Positions 1 through 11,477 of a stretch of 64,000 bases of DNA are shown one piece after another; position 1 is the stretch's first letter, and each line of letters starts with the position of its first letter. Both the position numbers and the translations under genes were made by a program. Origin of the DNA: Oasisia sp. SBJ-2009 (lineage: Eukaryota; Annelida; Polychaeta; Sabellida; Siboglinidae); contig OZ024867.1 of the NCBI GenBank assembly GCA_964017155.1, forward strand, positions 9,689,525 to 9,753,524. The letters are read 5' to 3'. A model generated the notes under the pieces. It was not told the origin of the DNA, made no database searches, and worked only from the letters and a program-made list of their open reading frames with translations.

Positions 1-161
1 TGTGACTATTAGTGTAACCAATCAGTTGCTTTGAGGAAAATATCTACCCTACCCCCCTAAATTGGCCGCAGCCATATATGCTTACTGTTGTCGTGTCAGT
101 AGGTTGGTTTACTGTGGTGTGCAACATTTGGATTATTTTTGTGTACGTTTCATTTGTGATC

Positions 162-2098
162 ATGTCTCACAAAGCTAGAGGGAAAAATAAAAGGGTGTGC
201 GGTTTCAGGAAGGGTCATCCTGCATACACATCACACAGAGATGACAGCATGGGCGAAGGAGATAATGGAAATTTAGCCCGATGGATGCCGAGACTTACCC
301 AAGCTGAGTTTGCACGCGTCAGTACATCGACTGCAGCTGGCCTCATTCAGACACCTGACGCTGAGGGTCAATCGGGCTCGGCAAAACTGCTTCGACCAAC
401 ACACGATGGTGGTGATCGTGATGACTTGACAGCGAAATACCTACAAGGCAACGATGCACATGGGGAAATGCGTCTTTATGACAAAGGCATGATGGAACAT
501 ATGTACAATGAATCTATTGAACAGCATTCAGGTCAGTGTTCAATACCCAAATTTACTGTGGCAAGAGAAATGAAAGTCGGACTGTGTTGGCAGTGCAGTC
601 TACGGTGCGTTAAATGTGGATTCACATCAAAGACGTACAAGCTGTATCGCGAAGTGGAGACAGGAAAGCGAGGACGTAAGCCAGCAGCCCCTAATGTTGG
701 CCTGCACGTGGGGCTACAAGAATCTACAACAGGCATTGCCAAGAGCCGTGTCATCTTCACCAGCATGAATATGCCGTCTCCATGTCTCAGTGGCATGCAG
801 AAGGCCGCAAACCAGGCTGGTTCCACTACAGCGACCATGACATTGGCAGACTTGGCAAAGAAACGTGAAAATGTGAAAGAAATCAATCGGCTGCGTGGTC
901 TATGTGAAAATGCACCAATAAATATAGCAATTGACAGTAGATACAATTCAGCAACTAGCACTGGGTCATATCATGCAGGACAAAACGCCAGTCAGGCAAT
1001 CACTGTCGCTGTGGAGAAGCAAACAGGCAAGAATGATATTGTCGGCATTTGTATTCAAAACAAGTTGTGCAGTCTCGGCGCTTCACTGAGGAGGCGAGGC
1101 ATAGATGTCACTTGTCCGGGCCACGACAACTGCACAGCTACGCAGCCAGCGACAGAACCACTGTCTGAGTACACAGCAGGGTTAGAGATAGGACGACAGT
1201 TTGCTCTCCAGAACATAGGACTTAGATACGTTGTCACCGACGGTGATGCGCACCGTGCAGAAGGTGTGAAGGCTGGTATGTCTAACACAGCATGCAGCAT
1301 AGAACGACAAGCTGACACAACACATTTAGGACAATCAATGTTCAGAAACATGATGAAGACACAATTCAATTCAGCGAGCGATTCTTCTCGGGGACGACAG
1401 CAGTAATGAGGAAGCAGCAAAAGAAAATGTTTGCGCTGGACGTGAAGAGCAGGTGTCACAGAATACACTCTACATTGAGTGACACACATGCTGGTGACAA
1501 CCGAAAAATCACGTCATTGATGCCACGTGTCATTGAGGCAACACTTGATTGTTACAGTGGTGATTGTCACAAGTGCCGGTACCACTCCATCGTCTGTGCT
1601 GGTGGGAAAAATAACAACTGGTGGCACACGTCTATGTGGTTACAGTGCGGACATATATCACACGTTAACATGACGGACACAGACAGAGTCACTCTGCGAA
1701 AGGTCATTGAAATCACACTCGGTGGTCATGCACTAGAAATGACGAAACTGTGCTTGAACACTAACAAAAATGAGGGGTTCAACCGGTCGATATCTGCATC
1801 GCTTCTGAAGGACGTTAACTTCTCGCGCAATGTTACGGGCAGGGCCTGTGCAACAGTGGACAGGTTAAACTATGGCATTGGAGTATCACTGCTGAGGAAA
1901 CTTGAAGCAGTGAAGGCACCCATAACTAGGGGAGGAAGGGTTGCCCGTGTTGCAAGTAAGCTGCAACGCGAGGCTGTATATCACCAAACGTACGTGCGAA
2001 GACCTGATGTGAGAAGACGGCTGCGTGCAAACAGGTGGAGAAGGTTCAATGCTACACATGACGCAAAGCGTCAGAGAGAGGCAATGGCTGACACATGA
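162..2098 (+). pseudogene. Mutator-like transposase, copy 1 (frameshifted)
   Basis: The protein has the pattern of the invertebrate Mutator-like transposase domain family, which would cut and rejoin its element in the nucleus. A basic N-terminus starts at Met 162. A zinc-ribbon-like CWQCSLRCVKCGF follows, then RGRKPAAPNVGLHVGL, then IAIDSRYNS, CPGHDNC and VVTDGDAH, with acidic residues as expected of a DDE core. The frame ends at TAA 1404-1406. The C-terminal third (CYSGDCHKCRYHS, NNWW, TNKNEGFNRSISAS, NVTGRA) is open in the -1 frame from ATG 1406 to TGA 2098. In that frame a plausible continuation is already readable from about 1370, so the slip lies near 1365-1380. The hydrophobic extension from the ATG at 78 is probably not coding. 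This copy keeps GGA at 267, where copies 2 and 3 have a stop, but has TGA at 2096 where copy 3 reads CGA. Confidence 0.75.
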
Positions 2099-2350
2099 GC
2101 AGATGCACAAAGACGGTTATACCGTAAGGGACAGCTGGACACTACACCAAAAACAAATCAAAAAAGTGTCAAGGTCAAGTTCAAGGTCACCACTGTCACC
2201 AATAACAAAATCAAGGTCAGTGAAAAAAAGAACTACCATTGAGCACCCGTACTGTCTTCGAGACAGATCTGTGGATGACCACACATATCCGGCTAGCACA
2301 TAAACAATGGTGACATAGTTACCGACTTACCTACTCAGAATACACAATAC

Positions 2351-2402
2351 ACCCACACACACACACCCACCCACCCCACACACACACACACCCCCCCCCC
2401 CC

Positions 2403-2436
<34 letters not shown>
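2351..2436. repeat. CA-rich microsatellite with a poly-C tract
   Basis: Runs of CA and CCCA flank an uninterrupted C tract. It sits between the stop of the transposase and the 3' end of the convergent endonuclease gene. Length differs from copies 2 and 3. Confidence 0.97.
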
Positions 2437-2438
<2 letters not shown>

Positions 2439-2616
2439 GCACACTGTAGCAACAGAAGATTGTCACTGCAAACACAATGCTGTGAGGGAGGAAGGGAGGA
2501 CACACAGACAGACGGGCGCACAGAAATGAACACTGATGAACGATGACTCTTGTGATGGTGAGTACCGGTACATGCTAATTGCAATTACTTTAAATTTAAT
2601 TACCTCGTATTGAATT

Positions 2617-3015
2617 TCATTTAAAAAAAATGCACGGTGGGGATTGAGCATGGCCTATGCACTTTTTTTCTCTAGCACAAAGCTTCCTGTTACCGTTCAC
2701 AAAAGGCGTCTCAAGTATTAAATGGTGAACATTAATACACAGAGAATTGTGACACAGGTGGCTGCAGTGCATTTCAGGTGATAGCTCAGATTTCACATGT
2801 AGCATATACGCAAAACGATGAACACGCATCGAGCGCCATCCCAAACCACCACCACAAAGTTGTTTGCATTTGGCATAAATTATGCCATACTGGCTCTCAA
2901 TACCCCCTGCCAAGTGACATCTGGTGCCTGTCCACAACAAACACTGCCCATTGGGAGCCAACACTGTCTTTTGTTCCAACTTGGCTTGATAAGTAGCGTA
3001 GAATGCTTCGTCCAT
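2617..3015 (-). CDS. I-PpoI-like His-Me finger homing endonuclease, copy 1
   Basis: This 132-residue protein matches the zinc-bound beta-beta-metal nuclease fold of I-PpoI. The core SHLCHNSLCINVHHL gives the catalytic His86 and zinc ligands Cys88, Cys93 and His98; Cys25 fits the first ligand of that site. Asn107 in FVNGNR lies 21 residues after His86, the same spacing as His98 to Asn119 in I-PpoI, and would hold the catalytic metal. Cys113, Cys119, His122 and Cys128 form the second zinc site. VHRFAY at 65-70 matches the VHRW segment. Known relatives make double-strand breaks at specific sites. An in-frame TAA two codons upstream (3019-3021 on +) fixes the Met unless an intron is present; a GTGAGT donor-like sequence lies just upstream. 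The gene converges on the transposase gene. The match is from memory of the family and was not searched. Confidence 0.85.
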   Translation of the reverse strand: MDEAFYATYQAKLEQKTVLAPNGQCLLWTGTRCHLAGGIESQYGIIYAKCKQLCGGGLGWRSMRVHRFAYMLHVKSELSPEMHCSHLCHNSLCINVHHLILETPFVNGNRKLCAREKKCIGHAQSPPCIFFK

Positions 3016-3021
3016 TTCTTA

Positions 3022-4180
3022 TACTACTCACCGTAGTCAAGGAAGCTGGGCAATTCCATTTCAAATAGGGCATAAACCACCATTGAATTCTCCATAGGCG
3101 ACCATTATAACGTTTCTTTGATTTCCCACTAGGATTATCTTTTCCCGGTAATAAAATTTTCAGACAGTAATTAACCTCCATTCATACCTGTGATATATAA
3201 AATTCGTGAAAATGACATATCTCTTTCTCCTACAATCTAGCTGACAACCTTACACCCCTCCATTTTTTATCCATTCACCCGCCGTTTGCCAATGTTGACA
3301 GCCCTAGGCCAAACTACAACTGTATACATACGCACCTGATCACTGTCTGAAAAATGTCATTATTTCACAGCCCAGACGCTATGCTGCACAAAAATATCAT
3401 TTCCTCCCAACTAGTCCTACATTTAACCCTTCCAGAAATTTACAAAAACTGCACAATGCAATTCTTTTCAGCAGAACTACAATGAGCAATGCCGGAGTAA
3501 TCCTTTAGGTGGTATATGGCCTATTAGATTCCGCAAGTGGTGCAAATCTTCACAAAAATGATATTACATTGAAGCAATGCATATATTGAGAAAAATTCAT
3601 CCAGGAATTTTGCTGTATCGGCCCACTTATTAATTTACTTGTCTTTTAAGGTGACACCCGTGGGTCGTCGACAAATATGTGCCGTGTCATTGAAGATGTG
3701 TATATGTGAAAATTGGTACAATAATTTCATTATAGCACTTGACAATATATGAATTCTGACCCCACTGGCACATTGTGTACACCAAGTTGACCTTGAAGAT
3801 ACATAATGTAATTTGAGTAGTGGAATTTTAATATTAAAAAAATATATTCTCCATTCTCCTGTTTTTTTGGGCCAAAAAATGAATATTTGCCTTCTAGAAG
3901 ATCTTATCAGCTCTGAAGCAAGGGTGTCAATTTCACAAATTATAGCCAGCTCAGTAGACACATGTGTGCTAATTATCAGTTAGTGATAAGAAGCATCTCA
4001 CTTCAAACACTCACCCAGCAGGCTCAATTCCTATGAGGGCAGTGACCAGTAAACAACATTGGTCGGAATGCCAGCTCTGTTGCATCAGTGGGCAGTCCCG
4101 TCTTCCAAGCCATCTGACAGAAATGAAAAATAGGACATATCACACTTAGGAAGGGTTGTTAAATACAAATCAAGTGTACA
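3022..4180. other. Non-coding part of unit 1
   Basis: AT-rich sequence with no convincing gene. A 108-codon minus-strand frame at 3635-3961 is open in copies 1 and 2, but it has no recognisable motif and sits in T-rich sequence. The segment may hold the promoter of the endonuclease gene, which reads leftwards from 3015. Confidence 0.6.
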
Positions 4181-4341
4181 TGTGACTATTAGTGTAACCA
4201 ATCAGTTGCTTTGAGGAAAATATCTACCCTACCCCCCTAAATTGGCCGCAGCCATATATGCTTACTGTTGTCGTGTCAGTAGGTTGGTTTACTGTGGTGT
4301 GCAACATTTGGATTATTTTTGTGTACGTTTCATTTGTGATC

Positions 4342-6278
4342 ATGTCTCACAAAGCTAGAGGGAAAAATAAAAGGGTGTGCGGTTTCAGGAAGGGTCATCC
4401 TGCATACACATCACACAGAGATGACAGCATGGGCGAAGGAGATAATTGAAATTTAGCCCGATGGATGCCGAGACTTACCCAAGCTGAGTTTGCACGCGTC
4501 AGTACATCGACTGCAGCTGGCCTCATTCAGACACCTGACGCTGAGGGTCAATCGGGCTCGGCAAAACTGCTTCGACCAACACACGATGGTGGTGATCGTG
4601 ATGACTTGACAGCGAAATACCTACAAGGCAACGACGCACATGGGGAAATGCGTCTTTATGACAAAGGCATGATGGAACATATGTACAATGAATCTATTGA
4701 ACAGCATTCAGGTCAGTGTTCAATACCCAAATTTACTGTGGCAAGAGAAATGAAAGTCGGACTGTGTTGGCAGTGCAGTCTACGGTGCGTTAAATGTGGA
4801 TTCACATCAAAGACGTACAAGCTGTATCGCGAAGTGGAGACAGGAAAGCGAGGACGTAAGCCAGCAGCCCCTAATGTTGGCCTGCACGTGGGGCTACAAG
4901 AATCTACAACAGGCATTGCCAAGAGCCGTGTCATCTTCACCAGCATGAATATGCCGTCTCCATGTCTCAGTGGCATGCAGAAGGCCGCAAACCAGGCTGG
5001 TTCCACTACAGCGACCATGACATTGGCAGACTTGGCAAAGAAACGTGAAAATGTGAAAGAAATCAATCGGCTGCGTGGTCTATGTGAAAATGCACCAATA
5101 AATATAGCAATTGACAGTAGATACAATTCAGCAACTAGCACTGGGTCATATCATGCAGGACAAAACGCCAGTCAGGCAATCACTGTCGCTGTGGAGAAGC
5201 AAACAGGCAAGAATGATATTGTCGGCATTTGTATTCAAAACAAGTTGTGCAGTCTCGGCGCTTCACTGAGGAGGCGAGGCATAGATGTCACTTGTCCGGG
5301 CCATGACAACTGCACAGCTACGCAGCCAGCGACAGAACCACTGTCTGAGTACACAGCAGGGTTAGAGATAGGACGACAGTTTGCTCTCCAGAACATAGAA
5401 CTTAGATACGTTGTCACCGACGGTGATGCGCACCGTGCAGAAGGTGTGAAGGCTGGTATGTCTAACACAGCATGCAGCATAGAACGACAAGCTGACACAA
5501 CACATTTAGGACAATCAATGTTCAGAAACATGATGAAGACACAATTCAATTCAGCGAGCGATTCTTCTCGGGGACGACAGCAGTAATGAGGAAGCAGCAA
5601 AAGAAAATGTTTGCGCTGGACGTGAAGAGCAGGTGTCACAGAATACACTCTACATTGAGTGACACACATGCTGGTGACAACCGAAAAATCACGTCATTGA
5701 TGCCACGTGTCATTGAGGCAACACTTGATTGTTACAGTGGTGATTGTCACAAGTGCCGGTACCACTCCATCGTCTGTGCTGGTGGGAAAAATAACAACTG
5801 GTGGCACACGTCTATGTGGTTACAGTGCGGACATATATCACACGTTAACATGACGGACACAGACAGAGTCACTCTGCGAAAGGTCATTGAAATCACACTC
5901 GCTGGTCATGCACTAGAAATGACGAAACTGTGCTTGAACACTAACAAAAATGAGGGGTTGAACCGGTCGATATCTGCATCGCTTCTGAAGGACGTTAACT
6001 TCTCGCGCAATGTTACGGGCAGGGCCTGTGCAACAGTGGACAGGTTAAACTATGGCATTGGAGTATCACTGCTGAGGAAACTTGAAGCAGTGAAGGCACC
6101 CATAACTAGGGGAGGAAGGGTTGCCCGTGTTGCAAGTAAGCTGCAACGCGAGGCTGTATATCACCAAACGTACGTGCGAAGACCTGATGTGAGAAGACGG
6201 CTGCGTGCAAACAGGTGGAGAAGGTTCAATGCTACACATGACGCAAAGCGTCAGAGAGAGGCAATGGCTGACACATGA
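4342..6278 (+). pseudogene. Mutator-like transposase, copy 2 (two stops and a frameshift)
   Basis: Same domain order as copy 1. It is broken by GGA to TGA at 4447-4449, by the shared -1 frameshift with the TAATG junction at 5584-5588, and by TGA at 6276-6278. The long N-terminal frame can only restart at Met 4465. Private changes include Ala for Gly in the ITLAGH segment. It is the most damaged of the three copies, so this unit could move only with transposase supplied from elsewhere. Confidence 0.75.
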
Positions 6279-6530
6279 GCAGATGCACAAAGACGGTTAT
6301 ACCGTAAGGGACAGCTGGACACTACACCAAAAACAAATCAAAAAAGTGTCAAGGTCAAGTTCAAGGTCACCACTGTCACCAATAACAAAATCAAGGTCAG
6401 TGAAAAAAAGAACTACCATTGAGCACCCGTACTGTCTTCGAGACAGATCTGTGGATGACCACACATATCCGGCTAGCACATAAACAATGGTGACATAGTT
6501 ACCGACTTACCTACTCAGAATACACAATAC

Positions 6531-6571
6531 ACCCACACACACACACCCACCCACCCCACACACACACACAC

Positions 6572-6621
<50 letters not shown>
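6531..6621. repeat. CA-rich microsatellite with a poly-C tract
   Basis: Same layout as in unit 1, with slightly longer C and CA tracts. Confidence 0.97.
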
Positions 6622-6623
<2 letters not shown>

Positions 6624-6801
6624 GCACACTGTAGCAACAGAAGATTGTCACTGCAAACACAATGCTGTGAGGGAGGAAGGGAGGACACACAGACAGACGG
6701 GCGCACAGAAATGAACACTGATGAACGATGACTCTTGTGATGGTGAGTACCGGTACATGCTAATTGCAATTACTTTAAATTTAATTACCTCGTATTGAAT
6801 T

Positions 6802-7200
6802 TCATTTAAAAAAAATGCACGGTGGGGATTGAGCATGGCCTATGCACTTTTTTTCTCTAGCACAAAGCTTCCTGTTACCGTTCACAAAAGGCGTCTCAAG
6901 TATTAAATGGTGAACATTAATACACAGAGAATTGTGACACAGGTGGCTGCAGTGCATTTCAGGTGATAGCTCAGATTTCACATGTAGCATATACGCAAAA
7001 CGATGAACACGCATCGAGCGCCATCCCAAACCACCACCACAAAGTTGTTTGCATTTGGCATAAATTATGCCATACTGGCTCTCAATACCCCCTGCCAAGT
7101 GACATCTGGTGCCTGTCCACAACAAACACTGCCCATTGGGAGCCAACACTGTCTTTTGTTCCAACTTGGCTTGATAAGTAGCGTAGAATGCTTCGTCCAT
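6802..7200 (-). CDS. I-PpoI-like His-Me finger endonuclease, copy 2
   Basis: The predicted 132-residue protein is identical to copy 1 by eye, including catalytic His86, Asn107 and all eight zinc ligands. It lies in the same convergent position 3' of the transposase remnant. No stop or frameshift is present, in contrast to its neighbour. The in-frame upstream stop is also kept, so the same start applies. Confidence 0.85.
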   Translation of the reverse strand: MDEAFYATYQAKLEQKTVLAPNGQCLLWTGTRCHLAGGIESQYGIIYAKCKQLCGGGLGWRSMRVHRFAYMLHVKSELSPEMHCSHLCHNSLCINVHHLILETPFVNGNRKLCAREKKCIGHAQSPPCIFFK

Positions 7201-7206
7201 TTCTTA

Positions 7207-8365
7207 TACTACTCACCGTAGTCAAGGAAGCTGGGCAATTCCATTTCAAATAGGGCATAAACCACCATTGAATTCTCCATAGGCGACCATTATAACGTTT
7301 CTTTGATTTCCCACTAGGATTATCTTTTCCCGGTAATAAAATTTTCAGACAGTAATTAACCTCCATTCATACCTGTGATATATAAAATTCGTGAAAATGA
7401 CATATCTCTTTCTCCTACAATCTAGCTGACAACCTTACACCCCTCCATTTTTTATCCATTCACCCGCCGTTTGCCAATGTTGACAGCCCTAGGCCAAACT
7501 ACAACTGTATACATACGCACCTGATCACTGTCTGAAAAATGTCATTATTTCACAGCCCAGACGCTATGCTGCACAAAAATATCATTTCCTCCCAACTAGT
7601 CCTACATTTAACCCTTCCAGAAATTTACAAAAACTGCACAATGCAATTCTTTTCAGCAGAACTACAATGAGCAATGCCGGAGTAATCCTTTAGGTGGTAT
7701 ATGGCCTATTAGATTCCGCAAGTGGTGCAAATCTTCACAAAAATGATATTACATTGAAGCAATGCATATATTGAGAAAAATTCATCCAGGAATTTTGCTG
7801 TATCGGCCCACTTATTAATTTACTTGTCTTTTAAGGTGACACCCGTGGGTCGTCGACAAATATGTGCCGTGTCATTGAAGATGTGTATATGTGAAAATTG
7901 GTACAATAATTTCATTATAGCACTTGACAATATATGAATTCTGACTCCACTGGCACATTGTGTACACCAAGTTGACCTTGAAGATACATAATGTAATTTG
8001 AGTAGTGGAATTTTAATATAAAAAAAAAATATTCTCCATTCTCCTGTTTTTTGGGGCCAAAAAATGAATATTTGCCTTCTAGAAGATCTTATCAGCTCTG
8101 AAGCAAGGGTGTCAATTTCACAAATTATAGCCAGCTCCTTAGACACTTGTGTGCTAATTATCAGTTAGTGATAAGAAGCATCTCACTTCAAACACTCACC
8201 CAGCAGGCTCAATTCCTATGAGGGCAGTGACCAGTAAACAACATTGGTCGGAATGCCAGCTCTGTTGCATCAGTGGGCAGTCCCGTCTTCCAAGCCATCT
8301 GTCAGAAATGAAAAATAGGACATATCACACTTAGGAAGGGTTGTTAAATACAAATCAAGTGTACA
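7207..8365. other. Non-coding part of unit 2
   Basis: Matches 3022-4180 with a few substitutions. No gene is supported. Runs directly into unit 3 at 8366. Confidence 0.6.
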
Positions 8366-8526
8366 TGTGACTATTAGTGTAACCAATCAGTTGCTTTGAG
8401 GAAAATATCTACCCTACCCCCCTAAATTGGCCGCAGCCATATATGCTTACTGTTGTCGTGTCAGTAGGTTGGTTTACTGTGGTGTGCAACATTTGGATTA
8501 TTTTTGTGTACGTTTCATTTGTGATC

Positions 8527-10607
8527 ATGTCTCACAAAGCTAGAGGGAAAAATAAAAGGGTGTGCGGTTTCAGGAAGGGTCATCCTGCATACACATCACA
8601 CAGAGATGACAGCATGGGCGAAGGAGATAATTGAAATTTAGCCCGATGGATGCCGAGACTTACCCAAGCTGAGTTTGCACGCGTCAGTACATCGACTGCA
8701 GCTGGCCTCATTCAGACACCTGACGCTGAGGGTCAATCGGGCTCGGCAAAACTGCTTCGACCAACACACGATGGTGGTGATCGTGATGACTTGACAGCGA
8801 AATACCTACAAGGCAACGACGCACATGGGGAAATGCGTCTTTATGACAAAGGCATGATGGAACATATGTACAATGAATCTATTGAACAGCATTCAGGTCA
8901 GTGTTCAATACCCAAATTTACTGTGGCAAGAGAAATGAAAGTCGGACTGTGTTGGCAGTGCAGTCTACGGTGCGTTAAATGTGGATTCACATCAAAGACG
9001 TACAAGCTGTATCGCGAAGTGGAGACAGGAAAGCGAGGACGTAAGCCAGCAGCCCCTAATGTTGGCCTGCACGTGGGGCTACAAGAATCTACAACAGGCA
9101 TTGCCAAGAGCCGTGTCATCTTCACCAGCATGAATATGCCGTCTCCATGTCTCAGTGGCATGCAGAAGGCCGCAAACCAGGCTGGTTCCACTACAGCGAC
9201 CATGACATTGGCAGACTTGGCAAAGAAACGTGAAAATGTGAAAGAAATCAATCGGCTGCGTGGTCTATGTGAAAATGCACCAATAAATATAGCAATTGAC
9301 AGTAGATACAATTCAGCAACTAGCACTGGGTCATATCATGCAGGACAAAACGCCAGTCAGGCAATCACTGTCGCTGTGGAGAAGCAAACAGGCAAGAATG
9401 ATATTGTCGGCATTTGTATTCAAAACAAGTTGTGCAGTCTCGGCGCTTCACTGAGGAGGCGAGGCATAGATGTCACTTGTCCGGGCCACGACAACTGCAC
9501 AGCTACGCAGCCAGCGACAGAACCACTGTCTGAGTACACAGCAGGGTTAGAGATAGGACGACAGTTTGCTCTCCAGAACATAGAACTTAGATACGTTGTC
9601 ACCGACGGTGATGCGCACCGTGCAGAAGGTGTGAAGGCTGGTATGTCTAACACAGCATGCAGCATAGAACGACAAGCTGACACAACACATTTAGGACAAT
9701 CAATGTTCAGAAACATGATGAAGACACAATTCAATTCAGCGAGCGATTCTTCTCGGGGACGACAGCAGTAATGAGGAAGCAGCAAAAGAAAATGTTTGCG
9801 CTGGACGTGAAGAGCAGGTGTCACAGAATACACTCTACATTGAGTGACACACATGCTGGTGACAACCGAAAAATCACGTCATTGATGCCACGTGTCATTG
9901 AGGCAACACTTGATTGTTACAGTGGTGATTGTCACAAGTGCCGGTACCACTCCATCGTCTGTGCTGGTGGGAAAAATAACAACTGGTGGCACACGTCTAT
10001 GTGGTTACAGTGCGGACATATATCACACGTTAACATGACGGACACAGACAGAGTCACTCTGCGAAAGGTCATTGAAATCACACTCGGTGGTCATGCACTA
10101 GAAATGACGAAACTGTGCTTGAACACTAACAAAAATGAGGGGTTGAACCGGTCGATATCTGCATCGCTTCCGAAGAACGTTAACTTCTCGCGCAATGTTA
10201 CGGGCAGGGCCTGTGCAACAGTGGACAGGTTAAACTATGGCATTGGAGTATCACTGCTGAGGAAACTTGAAACAGTGAAGGCACCCATAACTAGGGGAGG
10301 AAGGGTTGCCCGTGTTGCAAGTCAGCTGCAACGCGAGGCTGTATATCACCAAACGTACGTGCGAAGACCTGATGTGAGAAGACGGCTGCGTGCAAACAGG
10401 TGGAGAAGGTTCAATGCTACACATGACGCAAAGCGTCAGAGAGAGGCAATGGCTGACACACGAGCAGATGCACAAAGACGGTTATACCGTAAGGGACAGC
10501 TGGACACTACACCAAAAACAAATCAAAAAAATGTCAAGGTCAAGTTCAAGGTCACCACTGTCACCAAAAAAAACCAAGGTCATGGTGAAAAAAAGAACTA
10601 CCATTGA
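8527..10607 (+). pseudogene. Mutator-like transposase, copy 3 (longest C-terminus)
   Basis: Shares the early TGA (8632-8634) with copy 2 and the -1 frameshift at the TAATG junction (9769-9773) with both other copies. It reads CGA at 10461-10463, where copies 1 and 2 have TGA, so the C-terminal frame runs 48 codons further to 10607 through a basic tail (RADAQRRLYRKGQ). This suggests CGA is ancestral and the 230-residue C-terminal frames are truncated. Private substitutions (LPKN, KLET, ASQL) set its right half apart from copies 1 and 2. Confidence 0.75.
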
Positions 10608-10701
10608 GCACCCGTACTGTCTTCGAGACAGATATGTGGACGACCACACATATCCGGCTAGCACATACACAATGGTGACATAGTTACCTACTTACCTACT
10701 C

Positions 10702-10830
10702 ACAATACACAATACACAATACACAATACACAATACACCAATACACCAATACACAACACACACACACACACCCACACACCCACCCACCCACCCACCCACC
10801 CACACACACACACCCACACACCCACCCACC

Positions 10831-10890
<60 letters not shown>
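10702..10890. repeat. Expanded AATACAC / CCCA / CA compound microsatellite
   Basis: Begins with AATACAC-type repeats, passes through two CCCA blocks and ends in a long pure CA run. It is about twice the length of the matching tract in copies 1 and 2 and lacks their poly-C run. Confidence 0.97.
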
Positions 10891-10892
<2 letters not shown>

Positions 10893-11078
10893 GCACACTG
10901 TAGCACTGTAGCAACAGAAGATTGTCACTGCAAACACAATGCTGTGAGGGAGGAAGGGAGGACACACAGACAGACGGGCGCACAGAAATGAACACTGATG
11001 AACGATGACTCTTGTGATGGTGAGTACTGGTACATGGTAATTGCAATTACTTTAAATTTAATTACCTCGTATTGAATT

Positions 11079-11477
11079 TCATTTAAAAAAAATGCACGGT
11101 GGGGATTGAGCATGGCCTATGCACTTTTTTTCTCTAGCACAAAGCTTCCTGTTACCGTTCACAAAAGGCGTCTCAAGTATTAAATGGTGAAAATTAATAC
11201 ACAGAGAATTGTGACACAGGTGGCTGCAGTGCATTTCAGGTGATAGCTCAGATTTCACATGTAGCATATACGCAAAACGATGAACACGCATCGAGCGCCA
11301 TCCCAAACCACCACCACAAAGTTGTTTGCATTTGGCATAAATTATGCCATACTGGCTCTCAATACCCCCTGCCAAGCGACATCTGGTGCCTGTCCACAAC
11401 AAACACTGCCCATTGGGAGCCAACACTGTCTTTTGTTCCAACTTGGCTTGATAAGTAGCGTAGAATGCTTCGTCCAT
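11079..11477 (-). CDS. I-PpoI-like His-Me finger endonuclease, copy 3
   Basis: Open over all 132 codons. Two visible substitutions (TRCR for TRCH near residue 34, and Phe for Val at residue 96, before His97-His98) avoid His86, Asn107 and the zinc ligands. The upstream flank is altered by the copy-3 deletion starting about 50 bp before the start codon, so its promoter may be missing even though the reading frame is intact. Confidence 0.83.
   Translation of the reverse strand: MDEAFYATYQAKLEQKTVLAPNGQCLLWTGTRCRLAGGIESQYGIIYAKCKQLCGGGLGWRSMRVHRFAYMLHVKSELSPEMHCSHLCHNSLCINFHHLILETPFVNGNRKLCAREKKCIGHAQSPPCIFFK

Larger units (their letters stand above)
1..4180. repeat. Tandem ~4.2 kb unit, copy 1
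   Basis: The sequence from base 1 recurs almost base for base from 4181 and again from 8366, always in the same orientation. The unit holds a Mutator-like transposase gene (+), a CA-rich microsatellite, a His-Me endonuclease gene (-) and about 1.1 kb without a convincing gene. I found no terminal inverted repeats at the edges, so the period may not coincide with the ends of a transposon. The array may continue to the left of the window. Confidence 0.95.
4181..8365. repeat. Tandem ~4.2 kb unit, copy 2
   Basis: A 4185-bp repeat of unit 1, differing by scattered substitutions and by microsatellite length. Its left half shares private variants with copy 3 and its right half with copy 1, switching between 5960 and 5986. 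Confidence 0.95.

Noticed and set aside
78..161. 28-residue hydrophobic N-terminal extension of the transposase
   Set aside because: A membrane-like leader is not expected on a nuclear transposase. Met 162 followed by a basic segment is the more likely start.
533..961. Minus-strand frames opposite the transposase (also 1055-1489)
   Set aside because: Antisense shadows of a conserved coding region. No motifs, and the plus frame explains the conservation.
2025..2303. 92-codon plus frame overlapping the transposase 3' end
   Set aside because: The copy-3 transposase frame runs through this region with a typical basic tail, so the overlapping frame is a shadow.
3635..3961. 108-codon minus frame open in units 1 and 2
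   Set aside because: No motif, T-rich, absent from unit 3, and the two copies differ by several residues in a short stretch.
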